From Paractinoplanes durhamensis (GTDB lineage: Bacteria; Actinomycetota; Actinomycetes; Mycobacteriales; Micromonosporaceae): a DNA stretch of 64,000 nt. The stretch is from NCBI RefSeq assembly GCF_016862175.1, contig NZ_BOML01000013.1, forward strand, positions 1 to 64,000. Direction: 5' to 3'. The notes below the pieces were generated by a model. That model ran no database searches. It saw only the letters and a program-made list of their open reading frames with translations, and was not told the origin of the DNA. This document shows positions 33,003-42,886 of this stretch, piece after piece. Made by a program: the position numbers and the translations under genes. Within the stretch, counting starts at the first letter, position 1; each line of letters begins with the position of its first letter.

Positions 33003-34442
33003 ATGATGTCGGAGAAGGCACAGATCGGGGTCACCGGTCTGGCGGTGATGGGACGGAACCTGGCGCGTAACTTCGCCCGGCACGGCCACACCGTGGCCCT
33101 GCACAACCGCTCGTACGGCCGCACCAAGGAGCTGGTGGAGGAGTTCGGCCACGAGGGGAAGTTCATCCCCTCGGAGAGCGCCGCGGACTTCGTGGCCAGC
33201 CTGGAACGCCCCCGCCGCGTGGTGATCATGGTGAAGGCCGGTGGGCCGACCGACGCGGTGATCGACGAGTTCGCTCCGCTGCTGGAGCCGGGCGACATGC
33301 TGATCGACGCGGGCAACGCGCACTACCTGGACACCCGGCGGCGCGAGGCGGCGCTCAAGGAGAAGGGCCTGCACTTCGTGGGCGCCGGCGTCTCGGGTGG
33401 CGAGGAGGGCGCGCTGCACGGGCCGAGCATCATGCCGGGCGGCCCCAAGGAGTCGTACGACGCGCTGGGCCCGCTGCTGGAGGACATCGCGGCGAAGGTC
33501 GACGGGGAGCCGTGCTGCGTGCACGTGGGCCCGGACGGTGCCGGTCACTTCGTGAAGATGGTGCACAACGGCATCGAGTACGCCGACATGCAGCTCATCG
33601 CCGAGGCGTACGACCTGCTCCGCCAGGTGGGCGGCTCGTCGCCGGCCGAGATCGCCGGGATCTTCCAGGGCTGGAACGAGGGCCGGCTGGGCTCCTACCT
33701 GATCGAGATCACCGCCGAGGTGCTCAAGCAGGTCGACGCGTCGACCGGCAAGCCGTTCGTGGACATCGTCCTCGACCAGGCCGAGCAGAAGGGCACCGGC
33801 CGCTGGACCGTGCAGGCCGCCCTCGACCTGGGCGTGCCGGTCAGCGGCATCGCCGAGTCGGTGTTCGCCCGCGCCCTGTCCGGTGGCGCGGACGTCCGCA
33901 AGGCCGCCGCCGACGCCGCGCTGCCGGGGCCCTCCCCGGAGAACAAGCACGCCGGTGACCTGCAGGCGGATGTCGAGCAGGCGCTGTTCGCGTCGAAGAT
34001 CGTGGCGTACGCGCAGGGCTTCCAGCAGATCCAGGCGGCCAGCAAGGAGTACGGCTGGGCGATCGACCCGGGCGCGATGGCGAAGATCTGGCGGGCCGGC
34101 TGCATCATCCGGGCCAAGTTCCTCGACTTCATCAAGCAGGCGTACGACAAGCAGCCGGAGCTCGCGACGCTGCTGGTCGACGAGTACTTCCTGGACGCCG
34201 TGAGCGGCGCGCAGGACGCCTGGCGGCGGGTCGTGGCGACGGCGGCGCAGCAGGGCATCCCGGCGCCGGGCTTCGCGTCGGCGCTGGCCTACTACGACGG
34301 CCTGCGGGCCAAGCGCCTGCCGGCCGCCCTGATCCAGGGCCAGCGCGACTTCTTCGGCGCGCACACGTACCACCGCATCGACAAGCCGGGCTCGTTCCAC
34401 ACCCTGTGGGCGGCCGAGGGCCGGCCCGAGGTCGACGCCTAG
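33003..34442 (+). CDS. gnd: 6-phosphogluconate dehydrogenase, decarboxylating
   Basis: This 479-residue enzyme of the oxidative pentose phosphate pathway converts 6-phosphogluconate and NADP+ to ribulose 5-phosphate, CO2 and NADPH. The N-terminal Rossmann motif is GLAVMGRNLARN, with HNRSYGRTKEL following (the Asn-Arg pair favours NADP). The family signatures VGAGVSGGEEGALHGPSIMPGG (in two adjoining parts) and KMVHNGIEYADMQLI, containing the catalytic Lys, are intact. Length is that of the long dimeric type. The ATG at 33003 (or 33006) follows GGAAGGA. Its stop overlaps the stop of the convergent GGDEF-EAL gene by a few bases. Confidence 0.97.
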   Translation: MMSEKAQIGVTGLAVMGRNLARNFARHGHTVALHNRSYGRTKELVEEFGHEGKFIPSESAADFVASLERPRRVVIMVKAGGPTDAVIDEFAPLLEPGDMLIDAGNAHYLDTRRREAALKEKGLHFVGAGVSGGEEGALHGPSIMPGGPKESYDALGPLLEDIAAKVDGEPCCVHVGPDGAGHFVKMVHNGIEYADMQLIAEAYDLLRQVGGSSPAEIAGIFQGWNEGRLGSYLIEITAEVLKQVDASTGKPFVDIVLDQAEQKGTGRWTVQAALDLGVPVSGIAESVFARALSGGADVRKAAADAALPGPSPENKHAGDLQADVEQALFASKIVAYAQGFQQIQAASKEYGWAIDPGAMAKIWRAGCIIRAKFLDFIKQAYDKQPELATLLVDEYFLDAVSGAQDAWRRVVATAAQQGIPAPGFASALAYYDGLRAKRLPAALIQGQRDFFGAHTYHRIDKPGSFHTLWAAEGRPEVDA

Positions 34443-36745
34443 TTGATCACCGAGACGGGGTCGGCGGCCATCAGGGCGCCGGCCTCGTTCGCGGGCAGCG
34501 GCTTCGCCATGAAGAAACCCTGCCCGAGGCGGTAGCCCATGTCGCGCAGGCGGTCCAGCTGGGCCTCGCTCTCGATGCCCTCGGCCACCGCCGACAGGCC
34601 AAGGTATTCGGCCAGCTGGGCCACCGCCGCCGCCACCGCGAGGCGGCCGCGGTCCTCGCCGTCGGCGATGCCGTCGACGAACGACTTGTCCAGCTTGAGG
34701 ACGTCCACCGGGAACGCCCGCAGCAGGCTCAGCGACGACTGCCCGGTGCCGAAGTCGTCGAGGGCCAGCCGGACGCCCATCTCGTGCAGCGCGTTCAGCG
34801 TCTCGCGGACCTGCCGGCCGTCGGCCACCGACGACTCGGTGATCTCGATGACCAGGTTGCCGGGGAGCAGGCCGTACTCGGCGAGCACCGCCGCGACCTC
34901 GTCGACGAAGCCGGACTCGCGCAGCTGGCGGACCGCGACGTTCACGTTGATCGCCTTGATCGCGCCCGGGCCGTACTCGGCCTTCCACGCGGCCAGCTGC
35001 CGGCACGCCTCGCGCAGCACCCAGGCGCCCAGCGGCACGATCAGCCCGGAGCGCTCGGCGACCGGGATGAAGTCGCCCGGCGACACGAACCCGCGGGCCG
35101 GGTGCTTCCAGCGCACCAGGGCCTCGGCGCCGTGCAGCCGGCCGGTGGCGATGTCGAAGACCGGTTGGTAGAGCAGGAACAGCTCGTTGCGGATGATCGC
35201 GTTGTGCAGCTCGCTGCCGAGCCGGGCGTGGTTGACCACCTCTTGGCGCATCCGCGGCTCGAACCGCACCCAGGCGGCCTTGCCGCCCTCCTTGGCCGCG
35301 TACATGGCGATGTCGGCGTTGCGCAGCACCTCGTCGGCGCTGTCGCCGGCCCCGGCCACCGCGACGCCGATGCTGGCGTGCGCGAGCAGCCGCTCCTCGC
35401 CGACCCGGAACGGCTCGGACAGGGCCCGCTGGATGCGGGCGGCCGCGTCCTCGGCGACGTCGATCTCGTCGGCGTCGAGCAGCACGGCGAACTCGTCCCC
35501 ACCGAGGCGGGCGGGCAGCTCCGTGACCACGCTGTTGTTCCGCAGGCGCTGAGCGACCTGGTAGAGCAGCTGGTCGCCCAGGGCCGGGCCCATCGTGTCG
35601 TTGATGACCTTGAAGTCGTCGATGTCGATCAGCAGGACGGTGGCCGCGCGGTGCCCGGCGAGGCGCTCCTCGAGGGCGGCGCCGAAGCGGGTGCGGTTGG
35701 CCAGCCCGGTCAGCGGGTCGGTCATCGCGAGCCGTTCCAGCTCGACCTGCTGGGTCCGGATGCCGACCAGCAGCCGCTTGTTCTCGCGCAGGCCCAGCAG
35801 CTGGCGGGCGACCACGCAGACCACGATCAGCGCCGCGCCGACGATCACCGCCCGCTCGCGGCCGCTCATCTCCCGCGACGACACGCTGATCACCAGCGCG
35901 GCCGTGGTGACCACGCCGAGCATCGGCAGCAGGTCCCACATCGAGCGGTGCCGCCGGGCCACGTCGGCCGACGGGTGCGCCAGCACGTGCCGCTGGCGCC
36001 AGGCGGCCGCGGCGAACGACAGGGCGACCAGCGGGCCGGTGAGCACCGACATCGCCAGGCGGGGGCCGTCCGAGCCGGCGATCAGCACCACCGCGATGGT
36101 GGCCCCGACGATCGGGGCGCCGGCCAGCAGTCGCAGCGCGAGGGCGTCGATCGGGGCGTTCGGCATCACCGACGCCTTGCCGATGATCGCCAGGGCGACC
36201 AGGCCGAGCACGCCGACGGTGCCGGCCGCCGCCCGGGACTCCAGGTCGACGCCGGGCGGGGCGTAGCTGAGCACGACGTACCAGAAGATCAGGGTGCCGG
36301 CGACCGCGACGGTGGTGAGGTCGAGCAGGGTCCGCGACCAGCCGAGCAGGCTGTTCTCGCCGAGCGGCAGGCGGGCCATGGCGGCCACCACCCAGACGAT
36401 GCCGAGCACGTTGGGTGCGGCCGCGACCAGGGACAGGCCGGCGTTGTTGTTGGACAGCGACAGCGAGACGCAGGAGCCGATGAGCAGCAGCACCGACGCG
36501 TGCGACAGCTGCCGCCAGAAGGAGCGCACCGGCCGGGAGACGACGATGCTGGAGCCGATCCGCCAGCAGCCGTAGACGGCGCCGACCAGCGCGATCGGCC
36601 CGCCCAGGTAGCCGATCAGCACACCGTCACCGGTCTGCACCAGCAGCCACAGGCACACCGCAGCCGTGACCGCGCCCGCGATCAGCAGCGGGGTCAGCCC
36701 GGCTGCCGCGCGGGACCGGCCAGCGGTCACCACGGGTCGTGTCAT
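34439..36745 (-). CDS. Membrane GGDEF-EAL cyclic-di-GMP protein
   Basis: The 768-residue protein has about nine to ten membrane helices in residues 15-310, a short coiled linker (ENKRLLVGIRTQQVELERLA), a GGDEF domain with intact LGGDEF (Gly at residue 415) and an EAL domain with intact EALVRW (Glu541), ITESS, and DDFGTGQSSL in which the usual Tyr is Gln. No PAS domain is present, in contrast with the protein at 3286-6327. Both catalytic motifs look functional. It may control flagellar motility or development through cyclic di-GMP. Confidence 0.92.
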   Translation of the reverse strand: MTRPVVTAGRSRAAAGLTPLLIAGAVTAAVCLWLLVQTGDGVLIGYLGGPIALVGAVYGCWRIGSSIVVSRPVRSFWRQLSHASVLLLIGSCVSLSLSNNNAGLSLVAAAPNVLGIVWVVAAMARLPLGENSLLGWSRTLLDLTTVAVAGTLIFWYVVLSYAPPGVDLESRAAAGTVGVLGLVALAIIGKASVMPNAPIDALALRLLAGAPIVGATIAVVLIAGSDGPRLAMSVLTGPLVALSFAAAAWRQRHVLAHPSADVARRHRSMWDLLPMLGVVTTAALVISVSSREMSGRERAVIVGAALIVVCVVARQLLGLRENKRLLVGIRTQQVELERLAMTDPLTGLANRTRFGAALEERLAGHRAATVLLIDIDDFKVINDTMGPALGDQLLYQVAQRLRNNSVVTELPARLGGDEFAVLLDADEIDVAEDAAARIQRALSEPFRVGEERLLAHASIGVAVAGAGDSADEVLRNADIAMYAAKEGGKAAWVRFEPRMRQEVVNHARLGSELHNAIIRNELFLLYQPVFDIATGRLHGAEALVRWKHPARGFVSPGDFIPVAERSGLIVPLGAWVLREACRQLAAWKAEYGPGAIKAINVNVAVRQLRESGFVDEVAAVLAEYGLLPGNLVIEITESSVADGRQVRETLNALHEMGVRLALDDFGTGQSSLSLLRAFPVDVLKLDKSFVDGIADGEDRGRLAVAAAVAQLAEYLGLSAVAEGIESEAQLDRLRDMGYRLGQGFFMAKPLPANEAGALMAADPVSVIN

Positions 36746-36820
36746 GAGCTCCCCTGGCTCCCGAGTCAGTATGTCCGTTGCGGCATACCTGTCGGCCGGG
36801 AGCAGGAAGAGCTGAGAGGA

Positions 36821-38464
<1,644 letters not shown>

Positions 38465-38607
38465 GGAGGGGCCTCCTTCGGTGCAGGTAACCTCCTGCGA
38501 GCCTATCGATACCGGGTGCCCGCGGCGACGGCGACGTAAGCGCCGGTCCACGGGTTGAACCTTTCCTTTCCGGTATCCGAACTACCTGGCGTGACGAGAG
38601 GGGCGAT

Positions 38608-40269
38608 GTGAGCAGAGCCGTGCGTCTGCTGGCGGCCGTGCTGATCGCTCTGGGAGCCCTGGTCCTGCCCGCGAGCCCGGCCAGCGCGCACGCCGCGCTG
38701 ATCGGTTCGACGCCGGCGCCGGGCAGCATCATCGGCGCCTCCCCCACCGAGATCGTGGTGACCTTCAGCGAGGCGGTCACCCCGGTCGACGGCCGGGTGC
38801 AGGTGCTCGACCCGGACGGCAAACGCATCTCCGGCACCCCGACCGCGTCCGGGGCGGTCCTGCGGATCCCGGTCCGCCGGGCCGGCCAGCCACTCGGCAC
38901 GTACCTGGTCAGCTACCGGGTCATCTCCGCCGACAGCCATCCGGTCGGCGGCGCTATCACCTTCTCGGTCGGCGCGCCCTCCGCAACACCGCCGGAGGCC
39001 GCCGAGGCCGGCACCCACCGATCGGTCACCCTGGCGACGCCGGTCACGCGCTTCCTTGGGTACGCGGGCCTGACGCTCGCCGCCGGACCAGCACTGTTCC
39101 TGGCCCTGTTGTGGCCTCGTCGCCGCTCCCGGACGGGGGCGACCCGCACCGTTCACGCCGGGCTGGGCCTGATCGCCGCTGCCACCCTGGGTTCGCTCTG
39201 GACGCAGGCCCCGGCCAGCAGCGGCGCGGCCCTGTGGGACGTTCGGCCGGCCGAGCTGGGCCAGGTGCTGACCAGCGCGTACGGCCTGACCCTGCTCGCC
39301 CGCCTCGCCGCCCTCGCCGTTGCCGCCGCTCTGTTGCCGGCCGTGCTGCGCGGCCACTCCTCCCGAACTCGCGGCCTGGCGCTGCTCGCCGTCGCCCTCG
39401 GCGGGCTGGTCACCTGGCCGCTCACCGGCCACGCCGCCGCCTCTCCCCTGGCCGCCGCGATCGTCGCCGCCGACGTCGTGCACATCGCCGCGATGGCCGT
39501 CTGGCTCGGCGGCCTGATCACCCTCACCGTCTTCCTGCTGCGCCGCACCGACCCGCGGGTGCTCGGTGTGGTGCTGCCGGTCTGGTCCCGCTGGGCCGCG
39601 CTCGCGGTGGTCTGGCTGGTCGCCGGCGGGGTCGTCCAGGCGGTCGTGCAGGTCGGCACGGTCCGGGCGCTGTGGGAGACCGACTACGGCCGCCTGCTGC
39701 TGGCCAAGGTCGCCATCCTCGCCGCCACCCTCGCCGCCGCCTGGTACGCCCGGCGGCTGGTCAACCGCCGTCAGGTGCCCGCGGCCGGGGCCGGCCGGAT
39801 GCGCCGCGCGGTCGGCATCGAGGTCGTCGCCACCGCCGTCATCCTCGGGCTGAGCGCCGTGCTCGTGCAGGTCAATCCGGGTCGCAGCGCCACCGTCGAC
39901 GAGGGCGCGGTCCGCGAGGACGGCATCTCGCAGACGCTGACCTGCCCGCTCTACACGCTGCAGTTCAACATCTTCCCGGGACAGATCGGCGACAACAACA
40001 CGATCCACGCGTTCGTCTACACCCCGGCCGGGGCGCCGCTGCCCGCCGACGAATGGACCGTGACGTCGCAGCTGCTCGGCAGGGACCTCGAACCGGTCAC
40101 CCAGCCGCTGCTCCCGTTGCAGCCCCGGCACCACGCGGCCGGCGCGATCACGTTCCCCTTCCCCGGCGAGTACGAGATCAAGTTCACCGTCCGGATCGGC
40201 GAGCTGAACCAGGCCACCGTCAAGACCACGGTCTCGGTACCGGCCAATTCCGCGCCTACAGCTCGCTGA
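38608..40269 (+). CDS. CopC-CopD fusion copper protein with C-terminal extra domain
   Basis: This 553-residue protein has a signal peptide ending ASA-H, so the mature CopC domain (about 28-125) starts with the copper-binding His (HAALIGSTP) and has the second site DSHPVGG. An eight-helix CopD domain follows (about 145-420; DVVHIAAMAVWLGG). The C-terminal 120 residues form a soluble beta domain similar to YtkA-like modules (TLQFNIFPGQIGDN). It likely binds copper outside and moves it across the membrane. The GTG start overlaps an out-of-frame ATG; GAGAGGGG lies upstream. The last 14 bp overlap the convergent yaaA gene. Confidence 0.92.
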   Translation: MSRAVRLLAAVLIALGALVLPASPASAHAALIGSTPAPGSIIGASPTEIVVTFSEAVTPVDGRVQVLDPDGKRISGTPTASGAVLRIPVRRAGQPLGTYLVSYRVISADSHPVGGAITFSVGAPSATPPEAAEAGTHRSVTLATPVTRFLGYAGLTLAAGPALFLALLWPRRRSRTGATRTVHAGLGLIAAATLGSLWTQAPASSGAALWDVRPAELGQVLTSAYGLTLLARLAALAVAAALLPAVLRGHSSRTRGLALLAVALGGLVTWPLTGHAAASPLAAAIVAADVVHIAAMAVWLGGLITLTVFLLRRTDPRVLGVVLPVWSRWAALAVVWLVAGGVVQAVVQVGTVRALWETDYGRLLLAKVAILAATLAAAWYARRLVNRRQVPAAGAGRMRRAVGIEVVATAVILGLSAVLVQVNPGRSATVDEGAVREDGISQTLTCPLYTLQFNIFPGQIGDNNTIHAFVYTPAGAPLPADEWTVTSQLLGRDLEPVTQPLLPLQPRHHAAGAITFPFPGEYEIKFTVRIGELNQATVKTTVSVPANSAPTAR

Positions 40270-41050
40270 CCACCACGTCCAGCTGACGCGGCTTGCCGGC
40301 CGCCACCGGTGACTCCTCGATCGTGTACTTGAGATCACGCAGCGTAGCCACCACGTCATCGATCGACGCCGGCTCGGCCCCCGCGGTGGCCAGCGCGCGC
40401 ACGATGCGGCCCTTGGTGGCCTTGTTGAAATGGCTGACGACGGCCCGCTTCGGCACCCCGCCGACCAGACGTTCGTGCAGCACGCGCACGGTCGCCGCCT
40501 GGCCGGTCGGCGACCACATGGCGCCGTAGGCGCCGGAGCGGAGATCCAGGACCGGGCCGTCCGCCGCCGCCGGGTCGAGCGCGGGCTTGAGGTGCTTCTT
40601 CCAGTACGCGGTGAGCCCGCCCACGGCCGGCAGGGTGACGCCGACCGAGCACCGGTAGGCCGGGATCCGGTCACCGAGCCGCACCGCGCCCCACAGCCCC
40701 GAGAACACCAGCGCGGACTCGTTGAGCCACTGCGGGGCGGCCGGGGGCAGGGTGGCCGCCTCCAACGCTTCGTACAGCACCCCGGTGTAGACCTCGACCG
40801 CCGGCGCCGCCGGCGCGTCGGCCAGCCCGGCGTTCCGGAAGATCTCGTCCTTCTGCCCCTCGCTGAGCCCGAGCACCCGTAGCGAGTCGGCCACCGACCG
40901 GGCGCTGCCGCGCCGGCACATCGCCACCAGCCGGGTCAGCACCCGCCGCCGGGCCCCGGCCAGCGCGGGCAGCCAGAGCTGGTCGTGGTCGACCGGGGAA
41001 CCGGCGACGGCGGGTGTCTTGCCTTCGGACGGCGGGAGCAGGATCAGCAC
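40256..41050 (-). CDS. yaaA: YaaA family peroxide stress protein
   Basis: This 264-residue cytoplasmic protein carries the YaaA (DUF328) blocks MLILLPPSEGKT, SGLWGAVRLGDRIPAYR, YWKKHLKPAL, DLRSGAYGAMW and VSHFNKATKGRIVRAL. In E. coli YaaA lowers intracellular iron during peroxide stress and its fold binds DNA. It may be co-transcribed after the FKBP gene, which ends 26 bp upstream. Confidence 0.92.
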   Translation of the reverse strand: MLILLPPSEGKTPAVAGSPVDHDQLWLPALAGARRRVLTRLVAMCRRGSARSVADSLRVLGLSEGQKDEIFRNAGLADAPAAPAVEVYTGVLYEALEAATLPPAAPQWLNESALVFSGLWGAVRLGDRIPAYRCSVGVTLPAVGGLTAYWKKHLKPALDPAAADGPVLDLRSGAYGAMWSPTGQAATVRVLHERLVGGVPKRAVVSHFNKATKGRIVRALATAGAEPASIDDVVATLRDLKYTIEESPVAAGKPRQLDVVVSEL

Positions 41051-41076
41051 CCGGCGAGATTACAAGCCCTTACCGC

Positions 41077-41682
41077 TTACTGAGCGGCGAGGACGTCCAC
41101 GACGAAGCGCAGGTCACCCTGGCCGGGGTAGGCCAGCGCCTCGGGCACGTCGAGCTGGGTGCGGCTGCCGACCTTGAGGCCGACGATGCCCTCGTCCCAG
41201 CCCTGGATCACGGCGCCGACGCCGATCTGGGTGGAGAACGGCGTGCCGCGCGACCAGGAGGAGTCCATGACCTCGCCGGTCGCGTACTTCACCAGCTTGT
41301 AGTTCGCGGTGACCGTCTGGCCCTTCTGGACCGCCGGGCCGGTGCCCGCCACCAGGGTGGTCTTGACCAGCTTGGTCAGCTTGGTGGTGCCGCCCGCCTT
41401 GACCTCGGGCTCCTTGCTCAGCGCGGCCGGGGTGTTCACGGCGGCGGCCGACGGCTGGGCCTGCGCGGTGGGCGCGGCCGGCTCGCTCGGCGCGGCATCG
41501 GTCGGCTGCGCGGCGGCCGGCTGCGATGCGGCAGGCTGGGTCGACGCCACCGGAGTCTTGTCGGAGTCGTTGTTCTTGACGACGAAGAAGACCACCGTCA
41601 GCACGACGACGATCGCTACCCCCGCGAGTGCGCCGGCGAAAGCCTGCCCGCGACGCTTCGCCGACTCGGTCTGGGTGCTCAT
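41077..41682 (-). CDS. Membrane-anchored FKBP-type peptidyl-prolyl isomerase
   Basis: The 201-residue protein has an N-terminal membrane helix (about 13-36), a Pro/Ala/Gln-rich spacer (about 42-90) and an FKBP domain (about 95-201). The FKBP signature is complete: VTANYKLVKYATGEVMDSSW, FSTQIGVGAVIQGWDEGIVG and VPEALAYPGQG, then LRFVVDVLAA. It should assist folding of exported proteins at Xaa-Pro bonds. The start at 41682 is followed directly by a basic segment before the helix. Confidence 0.93.
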   Translation of the reverse strand: MSTQTESAKRRGQAFAGALAGVAIVVVLTVVFFVVKNNDSDKTPVASTQPAASQPAAAQPTDAAPSEPAAPTAQAQPSAAAVNTPAALSKEPEVKAGGTTKLTKLVKTTLVAGTGPAVQKGQTVTANYKLVKYATGEVMDSSWSRGTPFSTQIGVGAVIQGWDEGIVGLKVGSRTQLDVPEALAYPGQGDLRFVVDVLAAQ

Positions 41683-41801
41683 AAGTTGTCGACTCTCCTG
41701 TAACGGGCTCGGGCGGAAACTTCCGACACGGTACCCGCCGGGGTGACCGGCCCCTCACCAAACCTCCACCGAACCGCCGATGCGGGTGATCGTCCGTCCG
41801 G

Positions 41802-41832
41802 ACCGTCACTCAAATCGTTCTTCACCGTCACT
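41802..41832. promoter_or_regulatory. Direct repeats ACCGTCACT, 22 bp apart
   Basis: ACCGTCACT occurs at 41802-41810 and again at 41824-41832, a spacing of two helical turns, in the divergent region between the FKBP gene and the TDWVHWG-domain gene. This arrangement resembles direct-repeat sites of OmpR/PhoB-type response regulators. A 7-bp hairpin (CACGGCC...GGCCGTG, 41878-41897) lies closer to the plus-strand start. Confidence 0.4.
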
Positions 41833-41919
41833 GATCGAAATGAGATCGTTTACCGGTTCAAGATGTGAGAACGCTTTCACGGCCGGGCGGGGCCGTGCGA
41901 ACGACCAGGGGAGGGTCGA

Positions 41920-42864
41920 TTGCCGTCGACCGGTTTTGGTCGCGAACCCGCGCGCCGTCGCGGCCCGCGCCGCCGGACCGCCTTCATCGGATTCCGCCGT
42001 GCCGCCGAGACACCGCAGGGCCCCGCCCGTGATCGGCACGGGTGGAACGAGATCATGTCCTCGGCCTCGGTGATCCTGGCCGGCGTCATCGTGGTGGTCG
42101 GTTTCGGCTTCGTCGCGAGCCGCGTCATCAACAACGACGGGGACAACCCGCTGCCCGACCCGCCGCCCACCGCCGCGCTCGGCGGCATCCCGCTGCCCTC
42201 CGGCAGTCCGGGGCCGATCCCGATCGGCACGCCGTCACCGTCGCCGTCGTCCAGCCCGACCCCGACGCCCACCTCGGCCAAGCCGACCACCAAGCCGACG
42301 ACGAAACCGCCGTTCCAGGGCAGCATCCAGATCGCCGCCTCCTCGGTGCCGTCGACCGTGGACCTGACCGCCGAGGGCAGCACCGACTGGGTGCACTGGG
42401 GCCTGGACGGCACGTTCTCCCTGGAACGGGACAAGGGCGGCGGCTTCGCCATCCTGGAGGGCACGCCGACCGCGCCCCGGTTCAAGCACGCCCTGAGCCC
42501 GCAGTTCTTCCGGTGGACCGGCGGCGACCCGGTCGACCACAGTGACGGCACCACCACCGGCATCCGCACCTGCGGGGCCGGCAACGCCTTCACCATCAGC
42601 GCACCCGCGTCCAGCTCGACCCGGGTGCTGCGGCTCTACGTCGGCGTGATCGACGCGCAGGGAGAGTTGCGGGCCTCGCTGTCGGCCGGTTCCGCGACCG
42701 CCGCTCGCTCGGTCCAGCAGCGGGACGGTACCTTCCGCACGCTGGTTTACACGGTCACCTACCGGGCACCGGCGGCTACCAGGATCAATTTCAGTTGGAA
42801 GACGCTGCAGGCGTTTGGGGACGGCTGCGGCGGGGTTGCGCTTCAAGCGGCAACCCTGCGCTGA
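41920..42864 (+). CDS. Membrane-anchored protein with TDWVHWG beta-sandwich domain
   Basis: This 314-residue protein has a basic cytoplasmic N-terminus, one membrane helix (about 46-66), an external Pro/Ser/Thr/Lys linker (about 75-130) and a beta-rich domain (about 131-314). The domain contains TAEGSTDWVHWGLDGTF, FFRWTGGDPVDHSDGTTTG, STRVLRLYVGVIDAQGELRA and a VALQAATL end, a pattern I know from carbohydrate-associated domains of secreted bacterial proteins, without a firm family name. The TTG at 41920 has AGGGGAGGG 4 bp upstream; an ATG at 42055 is an alternative. The MMPL gene starts 22 bp downstream, so the two are probably one operon. Confidence 0.75.
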   Translation: MPSTGFGREPARRRGPRRRTAFIGFRRAAETPQGPARDRHGWNEIMSSASVILAGVIVVVGFGFVASRVINNDGDNPLPDPPPTAALGGIPLPSGSPGPIPIGTPSPSPSSSPTPTPTSAKPTTKPTTKPPFQGSIQIAASSVPSTVDLTAEGSTDWVHWGLDGTFSLERDKGGGFAILEGTPTAPRFKHALSPQFFRWTGGDPVDHSDGTTTGIRTCGAGNAFTISAPASSSTRVLRLYVGVIDAQGELRASLSAGSATAARSVQQRDGTFRTLVYTVTYRAPAATRINFSWKTLQAFGDGCGGVALQAATLR

Positions 42865-42886
42865 TTTACCGAAAAAAGGGGATTTC

